A DNA stretch of 64,000 nucleotides from positions 6,810,001 through 6,874,000 of the forward strand of contig CATNEN010000007.1 of the NCBI GenBank assembly GCA_950097015.1. The letters run 5' to 3'. The notes below the pieces were generated by a model. That model was not told the origin of the DNA, searched no databases, and worked only from the letters and a program-made list of their open reading frames with translations. The stretch is from Macrostomum hystrix (taxonomy: Eukaryota > Platyhelminthes > Macrostomidae). Positions 34,701 to 46,700 of this stretch are shown piece after piece (the stretch's first letter is position 1; each line of letters begins with the position of its first letter). The translations under genes were made by a program, and so were the position numbers.

Positions 34701-37700
34701 CACGTCGGGACCCTTGACTTTGGGACCCTTCAGTCCGAAGCTGGGCATCTTGAAGTGCGGTCCCTTGATCTTCGGACCCTTCACGTCAATGTCCACGTCT
34801 GGCTTCTTCAGTTTTAGATCGGCATCTAGGTCGACGTCGAGATGTGGAGCCTTCACGTCAATGTCAATGTCCGGCTTCTTCACGTCGATATCAACATGCG
34901 GAGCGTCGATGTCAATGTCCACGTCGGGGACCCTTGACTTTGGGACCCTTCAGTCCGAAGCTGGGCATCTTGAAGTGCGGTCCCTTGATCTTCGGACCCT
35001 TCACGTCAATGTCCACGTCTGGCTTCTTCAGTTTTAGATCGGCATCTAGGTCGACGTCGAGATGTGGAGCCTTCACGTCAATGTCAATGTCCGGCTTCTT
35101 CACGTCGATATCACATGCGGAGCGTCGATGTCAATGTCCACGTCGGGACCCTTGACTTTGGGACCCTTCAGTCCGAAGCTGGGCATCTTGAAGTGCGGTC
35201 CCTTGATCTTCGGACCCTTCACGTCAATGTCCACGTCTGGCTTCTTCAGTTTTAGATCGGCATCTAGGTCGACGTCGAGATGTGGAGCCTTCACGTCAAT
35301 GTCAATGTCCGGCTTCTTCACGTCGATATCAACATGCGGAGCGTCGATGTCAATGTCCACGTCGGGACCCTTGACTTTGGGACCCTTCAGTCCGAAGCTG
35401 GGCATCTTGAAGTGCGGTCCCTTGATCTTCGGACCCTTCACGTCAATGTCCACGTCTGGCTTCTTCAGTTTTAGATCGGCATCTAGGTCGACGTCGAGAT
35501 GTGGAGCCTTCACGTCAATGTCAATGTCCGGCTTCTTCACGTCGATATCAACATGCGGAGCGTCGATGTCAATGTCCACGTCGGGACCCTTGACTTTGGG
35601 ACCCTTCAGTCCGAAGCTGGGCATCTTGAAGTGCGGTCCCTTGATCTTCGGACCCTTCACGTCAATGTCCACGTCTGGCTTCTTCAGTTTTAGATCGGCA
35701 TCTAGGTCGACGTCGAGATGTGGAGCCTTCACGTCAATGTCAATGTCCGGCTTCTTCACGTCGATATCAACATGCGGAGCGTCGATGTCAATGTCCACGT
35801 CGGGACCCTTGACTTTGGGACCCTTCAGTCCGAAGCTGGGCATCTTGAAGTGCGGTCCCTTGATCTTCGGACCCTTCACGTCAATGTCCACGTCTGGCTT
35901 CTTCAGTTTTAGATCGGCATCTAGGTCGACGTCGAGATGTGGAGCCTTCACGTCAATGTCAATGTCCGGCTTCTTCACGTCGATATCAACATGCGGAGCG
36001 TCGATGTCAATGTCCACGTCGGGACCCTTGACTTTGGGACCCTTCAGTCCGAAGCTGGGCATCTTGAAGTGCGGTCCCTTGATCTTCGGACCCTTCACGT
36101 CAATGTCCACGTCTGGCTTCTTCAGTTTTAGATCGGCATCTAGGTCGACGTCGAGATGTGGAGCCTTCACGTCAATGTCAATGTCCGGCTTCTTCACGTC
36201 GATATCAACATGCGGAGCGTCGATGTCAATGTCCACGTCGGGACCCTTGACTTTGGGACCCTTCAGTCCGAAGCTGGGCATCTTGAAGTGCGGTCCCTTG
36301 ATCTTCGGACCCTTCACGTCAATGTCCACGTCTGGCTTCTTCAGTTTTAGATCGGCATCTAGGTCGACGTCGAGATGTGGAGCCTTCACGTCAATGTCAA
36401 TGTCCGGCTTCTTCACGTCGATATCAACATGCGGAGCGTCGATGTCAATGTCCACGTCGGGGACCCTTGACTTTGGGACCCTTCAGTCCGAAGCTGGGCA
36501 TCTTGAAGTGCGGTCCCTTGATCTTCGGACCCTTCACGTCAATGTCCACGTCTGGCTTCTTCAGTTTTAGATCGGCATCTAGGTCGACGTCGAGATGTGG
36601 AGCCTTCACGTCAATGTCAATGTCCGGCTTCTTCACGTCGATATCAACATGCGGAGCGTCGATGTCAATGTCCACGTCGGGACCCTTGACTTTGGGACCC
36701 TTCAGTCCGAAGCTGGGCATCTTGAAGTGCGGTCCCTTGATCTTCGGACCCTTCACGTCAATGTCCACGTCTGGCTTCTTCAGTTTTAGATCGGCATCTA
36801 GGTCGACGTCGAGATGTGGAGCCTTCACGTCAATGTCAATGTCCGGCTTCTTCACGTCGATATCAACATGCGGAGCGTCGATGTCAATGTCCACGTCGGG
36901 ACCCTTGACTTTGGGACCCTTCAGTCCGAAGCTGGGCATCTTGAAGTGCGGTCCCTTGATCTTCGGACCCTTCACGTCAATGTCCACGTCTGGCTTCTTC
37001 AGTTTTAGATCGGCATCTAGGTCGACGTCGAGATGTGGAGCCTTCACGTCAATGTCAATGTCCGGCTTCTTCACGTCGATATCAACATGCGGAGCGTCGA
37101 TGTCAATGTCCACGTCGGGACCCTTGACTTTGGGACCCTTCAGTCCGAAGCTGGGCATCTTGAAGTGCGGTCCCTTGATCTTCGGACCCTTCACGTCAAT
37201 GTCCACGTCTGGCTTCTTCAGTTTTAGATCGGCATCTAGGTCGACGTCGAGATGTGGAGCCTTCACGTCAATGTCAATGTCCGGCTTCTTCACGTCGATA
37301 TCAACATGCGGAGCGTCGATGTCAATGTCCACGTCGGGACCCTTGACTTTGGGACCCTTCAGTCCGAAGCTGGGCATCTTGAAGTGCGGTCCCTTGATCT
37401 TCGGACCCTTCACGTCAATGTCCACGTCTGGCTTCTTCAGTTTTAGATCGGCATCTAGGTCGACGTCGAGATGTGGAGCCTTCACGTCAATGTCAATGTC
37501 CGGCTTCTTCACGTCGATATCAACATGCGGAGCGTCGATGTCAATGTCCACGTCGGGACCCTTGACTTTGGGACCCTTCAGTCCGAAGCTGGGCATCTTG
37601 AAGTGCGGTCCCTTGATCTTCGGACCCTTCACGTCAATGTCCACGTCTGGCTTCTTCAGTTTTAGATCGGCATCTAGGTCGACGTCGAGATGTGGAGCCT

Positions 37701-40700
37701 TCACGTCAATGTCAATGTCCGGCTTCTTCACGTCGATATCAACATGCGGAGCGTCGATGTCAATGTCCACGTCGGGACCCTTGACTTTGGGACCCTTCAG
37801 TCCGAAGCTGGGCATCTTGAAGTGCGGTCCCTTGATCTTCGGACCCTTCACGTCAATGTCCACGTCTGGCTTCTTCAGTTTTAGATCGGCATCTAGGTCG
37901 ACGTCGAGATGTGGAGCCTTCACGTCAATGTCAATGTCCGGCTTCTTCACGTCGATATCAACATGCGGAGCGTCGATGTCAATGTCCACGTCGGGGACCC
38001 TTGACTTTGGGACCCTTCAGTCCGAAGCTGGGCATCTTGAAGTGCGGTCCCTTGATCTTCGGACCCTTCACGTCAATGTCCACGTCTGGCTTCTTCAGTT
38101 TTAGATCGGCATCTAGGTCGACGTCGAGATGTGGAGCCTTCACGTCAATGTCAATGTCCGGCTTCTTCACGTCGATATCAACATGCGGAGCGTCGATGTC
38201 AATGTCCACGTCGGGGCCCTTGACTTTGGGACCCTTCAGTCCGAAGCTGGGCATCTTGAAGTGCGGTCCCTTGATCTTCGGACCCTTCACGTCAATGTCC
38301 ACGTCTGGCTTCTTCAGTTTTAGATCGGCATCTAGGTCGACGTCGAGATGTGGAGCCTTCACGTCAATGTCAATGTCCGGCTTCTTCACGTCGATATCAA
38401 CATGCGGAGCGTCGATGTCAATGTCCACGTCGGGACCCTTGACTTTGGGACCCTTCAGTCCGAAGCTGGGCATCTTGAAGTGCGGTCCCTTGATCTTCGG
38501 ACCCTTCACGTCAATGTCCACGTCTGGCTTCTTCAGTTTTAGATCGGCATCTAGGTCGACGTCGAGATGTGGAGCCTTCACGTCAATGTCAATGTCCGGC
38601 TTCTTCACGTCGATATCAACATGCGGAGCGTCGATGTCAATGTCCACGTCGGGACCCTTGACTTTGGGACCCTTCAGTCCGAAGCTGGGCATCTTGAAGT
38701 GCGGTCCCTTGATCTTCGGACCCTTCACGTCAATGTCCACGTCTGGCTTCTTCAGTTTTAGATCGGCATCTAGGTCGACGTCGAGATGTGGAGCCTTCAC
38801 GTCAATGTCAATGTCCGGCTTCTTCACGTCGATATCAACATGCGGAGCGTCGATGTCAATGTCCACGTCGGGACCCTTGACTTTGGGACCCTTCAGTCCG
38901 AAGCTGGGCATCTTGAAGTGCGGTCCCTTGATCTTCGGACCCTTCACGTCAATGTCCACGTCTGGCTTCTTCAGTTTTAGATCGGCATCTAGGTCGACGT
39001 CGAGATGTGGAGCCTTCACGTCGATATCAGCATGCGGAGCGTCGATGTCAATGTCCACGTCGGGACCCTTGACTTTGGGACCCTTCAGTCCGAAGCTGGG
39101 CATCTTGAAGTGCGGTCCCTTGATCTTCGGACCCTTCACGTCAATGTCCACGTCTGGCTTCTTCAGTTTTTAGATCGGCATCTAGGTCGACGTCGAGATG
39201 TGGAGCCTTCACGTCAATGTCAATGTCCGGCTTCTTCACGTCGATATCAACATGCGGAGCGTCGATGTCAATGTCCACGTCGGGGCCCTTGACTTTGGGA
39301 CCCTTCAGTCCGAAGCTGGGCATCTTGAAGTGCGGTCCCTTGATCTTCGGACCCTTCACGTCAATGTCCACGTCTGGCTTCTTCAGTTTTAGATCGGCAT
39401 CTAGGTCGACGTCGAGATGTGGAGCCTTCACGTCAATGTCAATGTCCGGCTTCTTCACGTCGATATCAACATGCGGAGCGTCGATGTCAATGTCCACGTC
39501 GGGACCCTTGACTTTGGGACCCTTCAGTCCGAAGCTGGGCATCTTGAAGTGCGGTCCCTTGATCTTCGGACCCTTCACGTCAATGTCCACGTCTGGCTTC
39601 TTCAGTTTTAGATCGGCATCTAGGTCGACGTCGAGATGTGGAGCCTTCACGTCAATGTCAATGTCCGGCTTCTTCACGTCGATATCAACATGCGGAGCGT
39701 CGATGTCAATGTCCACGTCGGGGACCCTTGACTTTGGGACCCTTCAGTCCGAAGCTGGGCATCTTGAAGTGCGGTCCCTTGATCTTCGGACCCTTCACGT
39801 CAATGTCCACGTCTGGCTTCTTCAGTTTTAGATCGGCATCTAGGTCGACGTCGAGATGTGGAGCCTTCACGTCAATGTCAATGTCCGGCTTCTTCACGTC
39901 GATATCAACATGCGGAGCGTCGATGTCAATGTCCACGTCGGGGCCCTTGACTTTGGGACCCTTCAGTCCGAAGCTGGGCATCTTGAAGTGCGGTCCCTTG
40001 ATCTTCGGACCCTTCACGTCAATGTCCACGTCTGGCTTCTTCAGTTTTAGATCGGCATCTAGGTCGACGTCGAGATGTGGAGCCTTCACGTCGATATCAG
40101 CATGCGGAGCGTCGATGTCAATGTCCACGTCGGGACCCTTGACTTTGGGACCCTTCAGTCCGAAGCTGGGCATCTTGAAGTGCGGTCCCTTGATCTTCGG
40201 ACCCTTCACGTCAATGTCCACGTCTGGCTTCTTCAGTTTTAGATCGGCATCTAGGTCGACGTCGAGATGTGGAGCCTTCACGTCAATGTCAATGTCCGGC
40301 TTCTTCACGTCGATATCAACATGCGGAGCGTCGATGTCAATGTCCACGTCGGGGCCCTTGACTTTGGGACCCTTCAGTCCGAAGCTGGGCATCTTGAAGT
40401 GCGGTCCCTTGATCTTCGGACCCTTCACGTCAATGTCCACGTCTGGCTTCTTCAGTTTTAGATCGGCATCTAGGTCGACGTCGAGATGTGGAGCCTTCAC
40501 GTCAATGTCAATGTCCGGCTTCTTCACGTCGATATCAACATGCGGAGCGTCGATGTCAATGTCCACGTCGGCGACCCTTGACTTTGGGACCCTTCAGTCC
40601 GAAGCTGGGCATCTTGAAGTGCGGTCCCTTGATCTTCGGACCCTTCACGTCAATGTCCACGTCTGGCTTCTTCAGTTTTAGATCGGCATCTAGGTCGACG

Positions 40701-43700
40701 TCGAGATGTGGAGCCTTCACGTCAATGTCAATGTCCGGCTTCTTCACGTCGATATCAACATGCGGAGCGTCGATGTCAATGTCCACGTCGGGACCCTTGA
40801 CTTTGGGACCCTTCAGTCCGAAGCTGGGCATCTTGAAGTGCGGTCCCTTGATCTTCGGACCCTTCACGTCAATGTCCACGTCTGGCTTCTTCAGTTTTAG
40901 ATCGGCATCTAGGTCGACGTCGAGATGTGGAGCCTTCACGTCAATGTCAATGTCCGGCTTCTTCACGTCGATATCAACATGCGGAGCGTCGATGTCAATG
41001 TCCACGTCGGGACCCTTGACTTTGGGACCCTTCAGTCCGAAGCTGGGCATCTTGAAGTGCGGTCCCTTGATCTTCGGACCCTTCACGTCAATGTCCACGT
41101 CTGGCTTCTTCAGTTTTAGATCGGCATCTAGGTCGACGTCGAGATGTGGAGCCTTCACGTCAATGTCAATGTCCGGCTTCTTCACGTCGATATCAACATG
41201 CGGAGCGTCGATGTCAATGTCCACGTCGGGACCCTTGACTTTGGGACCCTTCAGTCCGAAGCTGGGCATCTTGAAGTGCGGTCCCTTGATCTTCGGACCC
41301 TTCACGTCAATGTCCACGTCTGGCTTCTTCAGTTTTAGATCGGCATCTAGGTCGACGTCGAGATGTGGAGCCTTCACGTCAATGTCAATGTCCGGCTTCT
41401 TCAAGTCGATATCAACATGCGGAGCGTCGATGTCAATGTCCACGTCGGGGCCCTTGACTTTGGGACCCTTCAGTCCGAAGCTGGGCGATCTTGAAGTGCG
41501 GTCCCTTGATCTTCGGACCCTTCACGTCAATGTCCACGTCTGGCTTCTTCAGTTTTAGATCGGCATCTAGGTCGACGTCGAGATGTGGAGCCTTCACGTC
41601 AATGTCAATGTCCGGCTTCTTCACGTCGATATCAACATGCGGAGCGTCGATGTCAATGTCCACGTCGGGACCCTTGACTTTGGGACCCTTCAGTCCGAAG
41701 CTGGGCATCTTGAAGTGCGGTCCCTTGATCTTCGGACCCTTCACGTCAATGTCCACGTCTGGCTTCTTCAGTTTTAGATCGGCATCTAGGTCGACGTCGA
41801 GATGTGGAGCCTTCACGTCAATGTCAATGTCCGGCTTCTTCACGTCGATATCAACATGCGGAGCGTCGATGTCAATGTCCACGTCGGGACCCTTGACTTT
41901 GGGACCCTTCAGTCCGAAGCTGGGCATCTTGAAGTGCGGTCCCTTGATCTTCGGACCCTTCACGTCAATGTCCACGTCTGGCTTCTTCAGTTTTAGATCG
42001 GCATCTAGGTCGACGTCGAGATGTGGAGCCTTCACGTCGATATCAACATGCGGAGCGTCGATGTCAATGTCCACGTCGGGACCCTTGACTTTGGGACCCT
42101 TCAGTCCGAAGCTGGGCATCTTGAAGTGCGGTCCCTTTATCTTCGGACCCTTCACGTCAATGTCCACGTCTGGCTTCTTCAGTTTTAGATCGGCATCTAG
42201 GTCGACGTCGAGATGTGGAGCCTTCACGTCGATATCAACATGCGGAGCGTCGATGTCAATGTCCACGTCGGGACCCTTGACTTTGGGACCCTTCAGTCCG
42301 AAGCTGGGCATCTTGAAGTGCGGTCCCTTGATCTTCGGACCCTTCACGTCAATGTCCACGTCTGGCTTCTTCAGTTTTAGATCGGCATCTAGGTCGACGT
42401 CGAGATGTGGAGCCTTCACGTCAATGTCAATGTCCGGCTTCTTCACGTCGATATCAACATGCGGAGCGTCGATGTCAATGTCCACGTCGGGGCCCTTGAC
42501 TTTTGGACCCTTCGGTCCGAAGCTGGGCATCTTGAAGTGCGGTCCCTTGATCTTCGGACCCTTCACGTCAATGTCCACGTCTGGCTTCTTCAGTTTTAGT
42601 TCGGCATCTAACTGAACGTCAATATTTGTTCTATACTGTGTGTCTTTTGGGAACTGTTCGTCTGCTGCTGAAGCTTGTGAAATTATTTTTGATTCTTTTT
42701 TGTCTCTAATTTTGTCGCCATTGTTGTGTTCTTTTGAATCGGTGTGGTCTTCTCTCTTTGTTTTTATATTCCAGGGGATTTTTAGTCCAGATTCCAATTC
42801 GATCGCCTTCTTTGGCAAAATTGCTTCTGGAAGATTTTAGTAGCAGTTATTGGTGCAGTTTTCATTATGAAGTATGTGCGAGTAGTGCTCTTGTACTGCT
42901 TACATGCTTTTAGTAGCCAGTTAGTAGCTGCCAGTTTTCATTTGTTTTATTCCTACGCTAGTACCTATTGCTAGTGTACTTACCTGTTTCTACTTCCACT
43001 TGAAGGTCTAGCGGCTCCGAAATCGCGGGATTAATGGAGACATCACCGTGGTCGGTGTCCGAGGACTCATCGATATCCTCAATGTCAAGAAATTCCACAG
43101 AAGTGAACTCCGCTTCTCCATCCAGCATGAGCATGTGAATCAAGCCGTGGAGGCTGTCGTGTTCTATTGAAGATAATACTTCATCGTTAAGGCGCACCTG
43201 AATTTAATAAGAAATGGTAAACGTAAGAACAGTTTGGACTAATTAGGAGACGCGAGTTTTAGGAGACAGACTAAAATTTAGTTACTGATAGAACGAACAT
43301 TGAGTTACATGCGACCATCTACTTATGGCTTTGGAACTTCTTACGAAATATTTAAAATTTGAGAAAATGTATTTGCTACAAAGTTTACTAGTAAAGTAAA
43401 GCTACGAGTTTACCTCGTAATATTCGTCCTCGACCAGAATTTGCACTGTAAAGTTGCTGCTGGTGCGAAACTCGCCCTTACACTTGCCCATCTTCACCCG
43501 ATCGCTATTTCCGGGATCTGGTTGAGAATAGAGCTCAAAGTGACCGCCTCTGTTGATGCTGACCCGCAGGGGAACCTGCCGCTCCGGACTACCACTGGGC
43601 TGCTTGCAGGCCAGCTCCAGCACCACTCTGTAGGTTGTAACAATAATTTTTCTGTTCGTTAAGAATACAAAAATCAAAAATTATTTTGTACCTGAATCTC

Positions 43701-46700
43701 TAAGCTATCGAACCACTGTCTAAAGATTTTGTGTCATGTAGTTTTCCTCTTCAGAGTTATCAGTGTTGAATAGGGCACTGCTCGCTTGGATAGATGAGTG
43801 GCATGAGTGGCACTCACCGGTGTCCAGTTAAGATTCCTTTGATCTCGACGCAGTCTCCCGCAATCAGGCCGTCAGGAATGTCGTATGTGAACTGCGTGCC
43901 CTGCGGAAAATATGCATGCAGGGCGCATTCAAACAAAGCATCAGCAAGTTCTTTGGACATCAAGAAAATCAGCAAGCAGATCGATTGGGTCACACAAAAA
44001 TTCTGACGAATACCTTCAGCAAGTCTTACTGATTGCTACTTTTATGCTACCTGGTTCTGTAAAAACTGCGTCGTCTGAAAGGTGGACTTGCTATGCATTC
44101 TAGCTTTTTGTTCTCTTTCTAAGTCTGCCTATTTCAGTCTTCTCCAGCGGTTCTTTCTCAAACACTCGCCCAGACTGGGTGACAAGTGCTTGCATTTGTT
44201 TTTTCTGTTTTCCATATATGTGGTTGCATTGAATAGCCCACTGTGGGTCATCTACGAGCTCAGGATTTTGTCTCTTGAGGTATGCGCTCGGATATTTTAA
44301 CAAATTTGCTCAACTGCGAAATACCAATTTTGTCGGATGGCCCGAAGGACAAAAATAACTTTCCTCCGCTTCGGTGCAAACCTCGGCGAAGGCCTTTCAG
44401 CCCAGTGAATGCCCCGACCGCAGTGAATGCGCGGCAAATGCAACCTTGGCATTGGTAGATTCTACGGCGGTACTATAGCTCAGCTGATACCTGTACGCCG
44501 TATGCAAATCAAACCTCAGCTAATACAAACCTTAGACCTGTGCACACCTGACTTCTTTTTCTTATTTTGTTTTTGCGACGAAAAAACAAACTTCACATTA
44601 ATTCTTGCTAACTCGATATAAAGGTAATGGACATAAGTCGCCTAGGTGGGTACTTCAGTTTTGTATCGAATCGCGCTCTCGAGGGGGAACGAATGTGGGT
44701 GTTAATGCACAAGGAATGCCATTAAATCATACTAAAGTGAGCCGTCCAACCAAGGCTAGCATTTTGCAATCATCAGCTTTGAAAAGTATTTTTAATCGAG
44801 GCAAAAGCGGAGGCTTGATAGTACTTCGCTTCTGTGTTGTCTCTTTCAACGAATTGTTAGTCTGAGTCAAAGAGACAAGGACCAGTCGAAACCGACGTAA
44901 AATTTCCTATTGTTCAGTTTGAATCGACTGTCCATCTCGAAGTTTAAATTCGGCAGAAAAATGCTAACAATCGCATTAATTGCGTTAAACTAAAATTGCG
45001 TTAATTATCTTCTCATTTTAACGTGGAAATGTCGCATTTTTTATTTCACCTTTCTCCACAGGCAGTACTTGACACTTGGAGTTACACCGGCATCGTCCGA
45101 TAGGGACGCCGAATCGGCTGATCGTTTCGTTGAGGCGAGCTTCAGCATAGCAGGCTGACTGGGTGATGTAGGGCCTGCTTCCAGCCTCCAAGCATCTGCG
45201 ACTGCAAGACTGCTATATCTCTCACACGCTTGGACTTTCCAACTGTCTATTGTCACTTTCTGGGCTGCAGAATCGGACCAACACGCTACAGTGCGCTGGG
45301 TGTTTCGCTGGCTTAGAAAAGAATGTTGTTTTTATGCGGCGCCAGAAGGAGGTGGGGAGCCGGCTCGCCCAGCCACCGCAGGTGCTGTTCTCTCCCCTTA
45401 CCTACTGCAACCCTCTCGCCGCTCCGTCGAGCTCCACCCTGCCTTCACTTCTCCCAGACCGTGTACTCCGGTCCGATAGCGCCAGGGCTCTCTCTCGCTC
45501 TCGTGGACTATTCGAGCGCAAACAAGCTCGAAGCGCACGCGCTCGGAGGGAGTGAGGTTGGCCTCACTGCAGTTGCGGCTGCTAGACAAATCTGTCCTTG
45601 GCTTTTTTGAAGGAAATTCAAACCGCGCCAGGCGCAGAGAGAATGGGGCAGAGAAGAAAATCTCTGAGCAAAAAACGTCAAGTTTTATTTTCTTGTTCTC
45701 ATTTTTGTTCGCATCTTCTGGCAGCATTCCATTCGCATTTTGTTTGGCCCCACCTCAAAGGAGTCCGAAAGCAGAGGGCTTAAGTGTTGTAGCTATTCGT
45801 AGATTCAGGCTTTGAGTTCTATCTATTGTCTTTCGCCCACCGTAGCTCTCTATTGTTCTCTGGATTACACTTCAAAACCATCGCGTGGGCTCGGCCCCTC
45901 GCCTCCAGCCGCCCGGGACCAGCGAGTGGAAAGCGACAATCAGCAACCCTGAGCGCATATATTTGTGTTTTATCACAAATTCCAGTCATTCCTCCCTTAG
46001 CCAAGCAGAAGAGTCCTTTGCCAAGTCTTCGGCCGTCCTTTTAGTGGCCCCTTCTCAGCTTGCTAAATCTTGTTAAGCTGGACTGACAAAGAAGAGGCTT
46101 GGTGAGTGGAGAATGCACTCACAATGCCAGTGAGTAGTTTATGGCTCTAGCCTATGCGACAGTCCTCAAAGCACGTGTTGGTTAAATTTAAGGCAGCTCT
46201 GAATTAGTTCATTCATTGAGCTCAATGTGCATGGTCTCAAATGCTGCATTCACGTCTCCAGTTATCAACTGGTGTCTTCGGAGAGACCGCCCCACTCCTA
46301 ACTTTCGCCTCGCCTCTGCCTTTGCTGGCGCTTTCTCTGAATGCTCTCTACCTGCTTTTTGCTTCCCATCCGGTACTCACCTGCTGTCTACCCGCTACCT
46401 ACCTGCTGTCTACCCGCTAACTACTTGCTGTCTACCCGCTACCTACCTGCGGTCTACCTGCTACCTACCTGCTGTCTACCTACCTGCTGTTTACCCGCTA
46501 CCTACCTGCTGTCTACCCGCTACCTACCTGCTGTCTACGCGCTACCTACCTGCTGTCTACGCGCTACCTACCTGCTGTCTACCCGCTACCTACCTGCTGT
46601 CTACGCGCTACCTACCTGCTGTCTACGCGCTACCTACCTGCGGTCTACCCGCTACCTACCTGCTGTCTACGCGCTACCTACCTGCGGTCTACCCGCTACC

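Noticed and set aside
45250-45815. Several overlapping open frames on both strands in intron 1 of the giant gene
   Set aside because: Overlap in all frames with mixed composition and no similarity; lies inside an intron supported by phase-matched exons.
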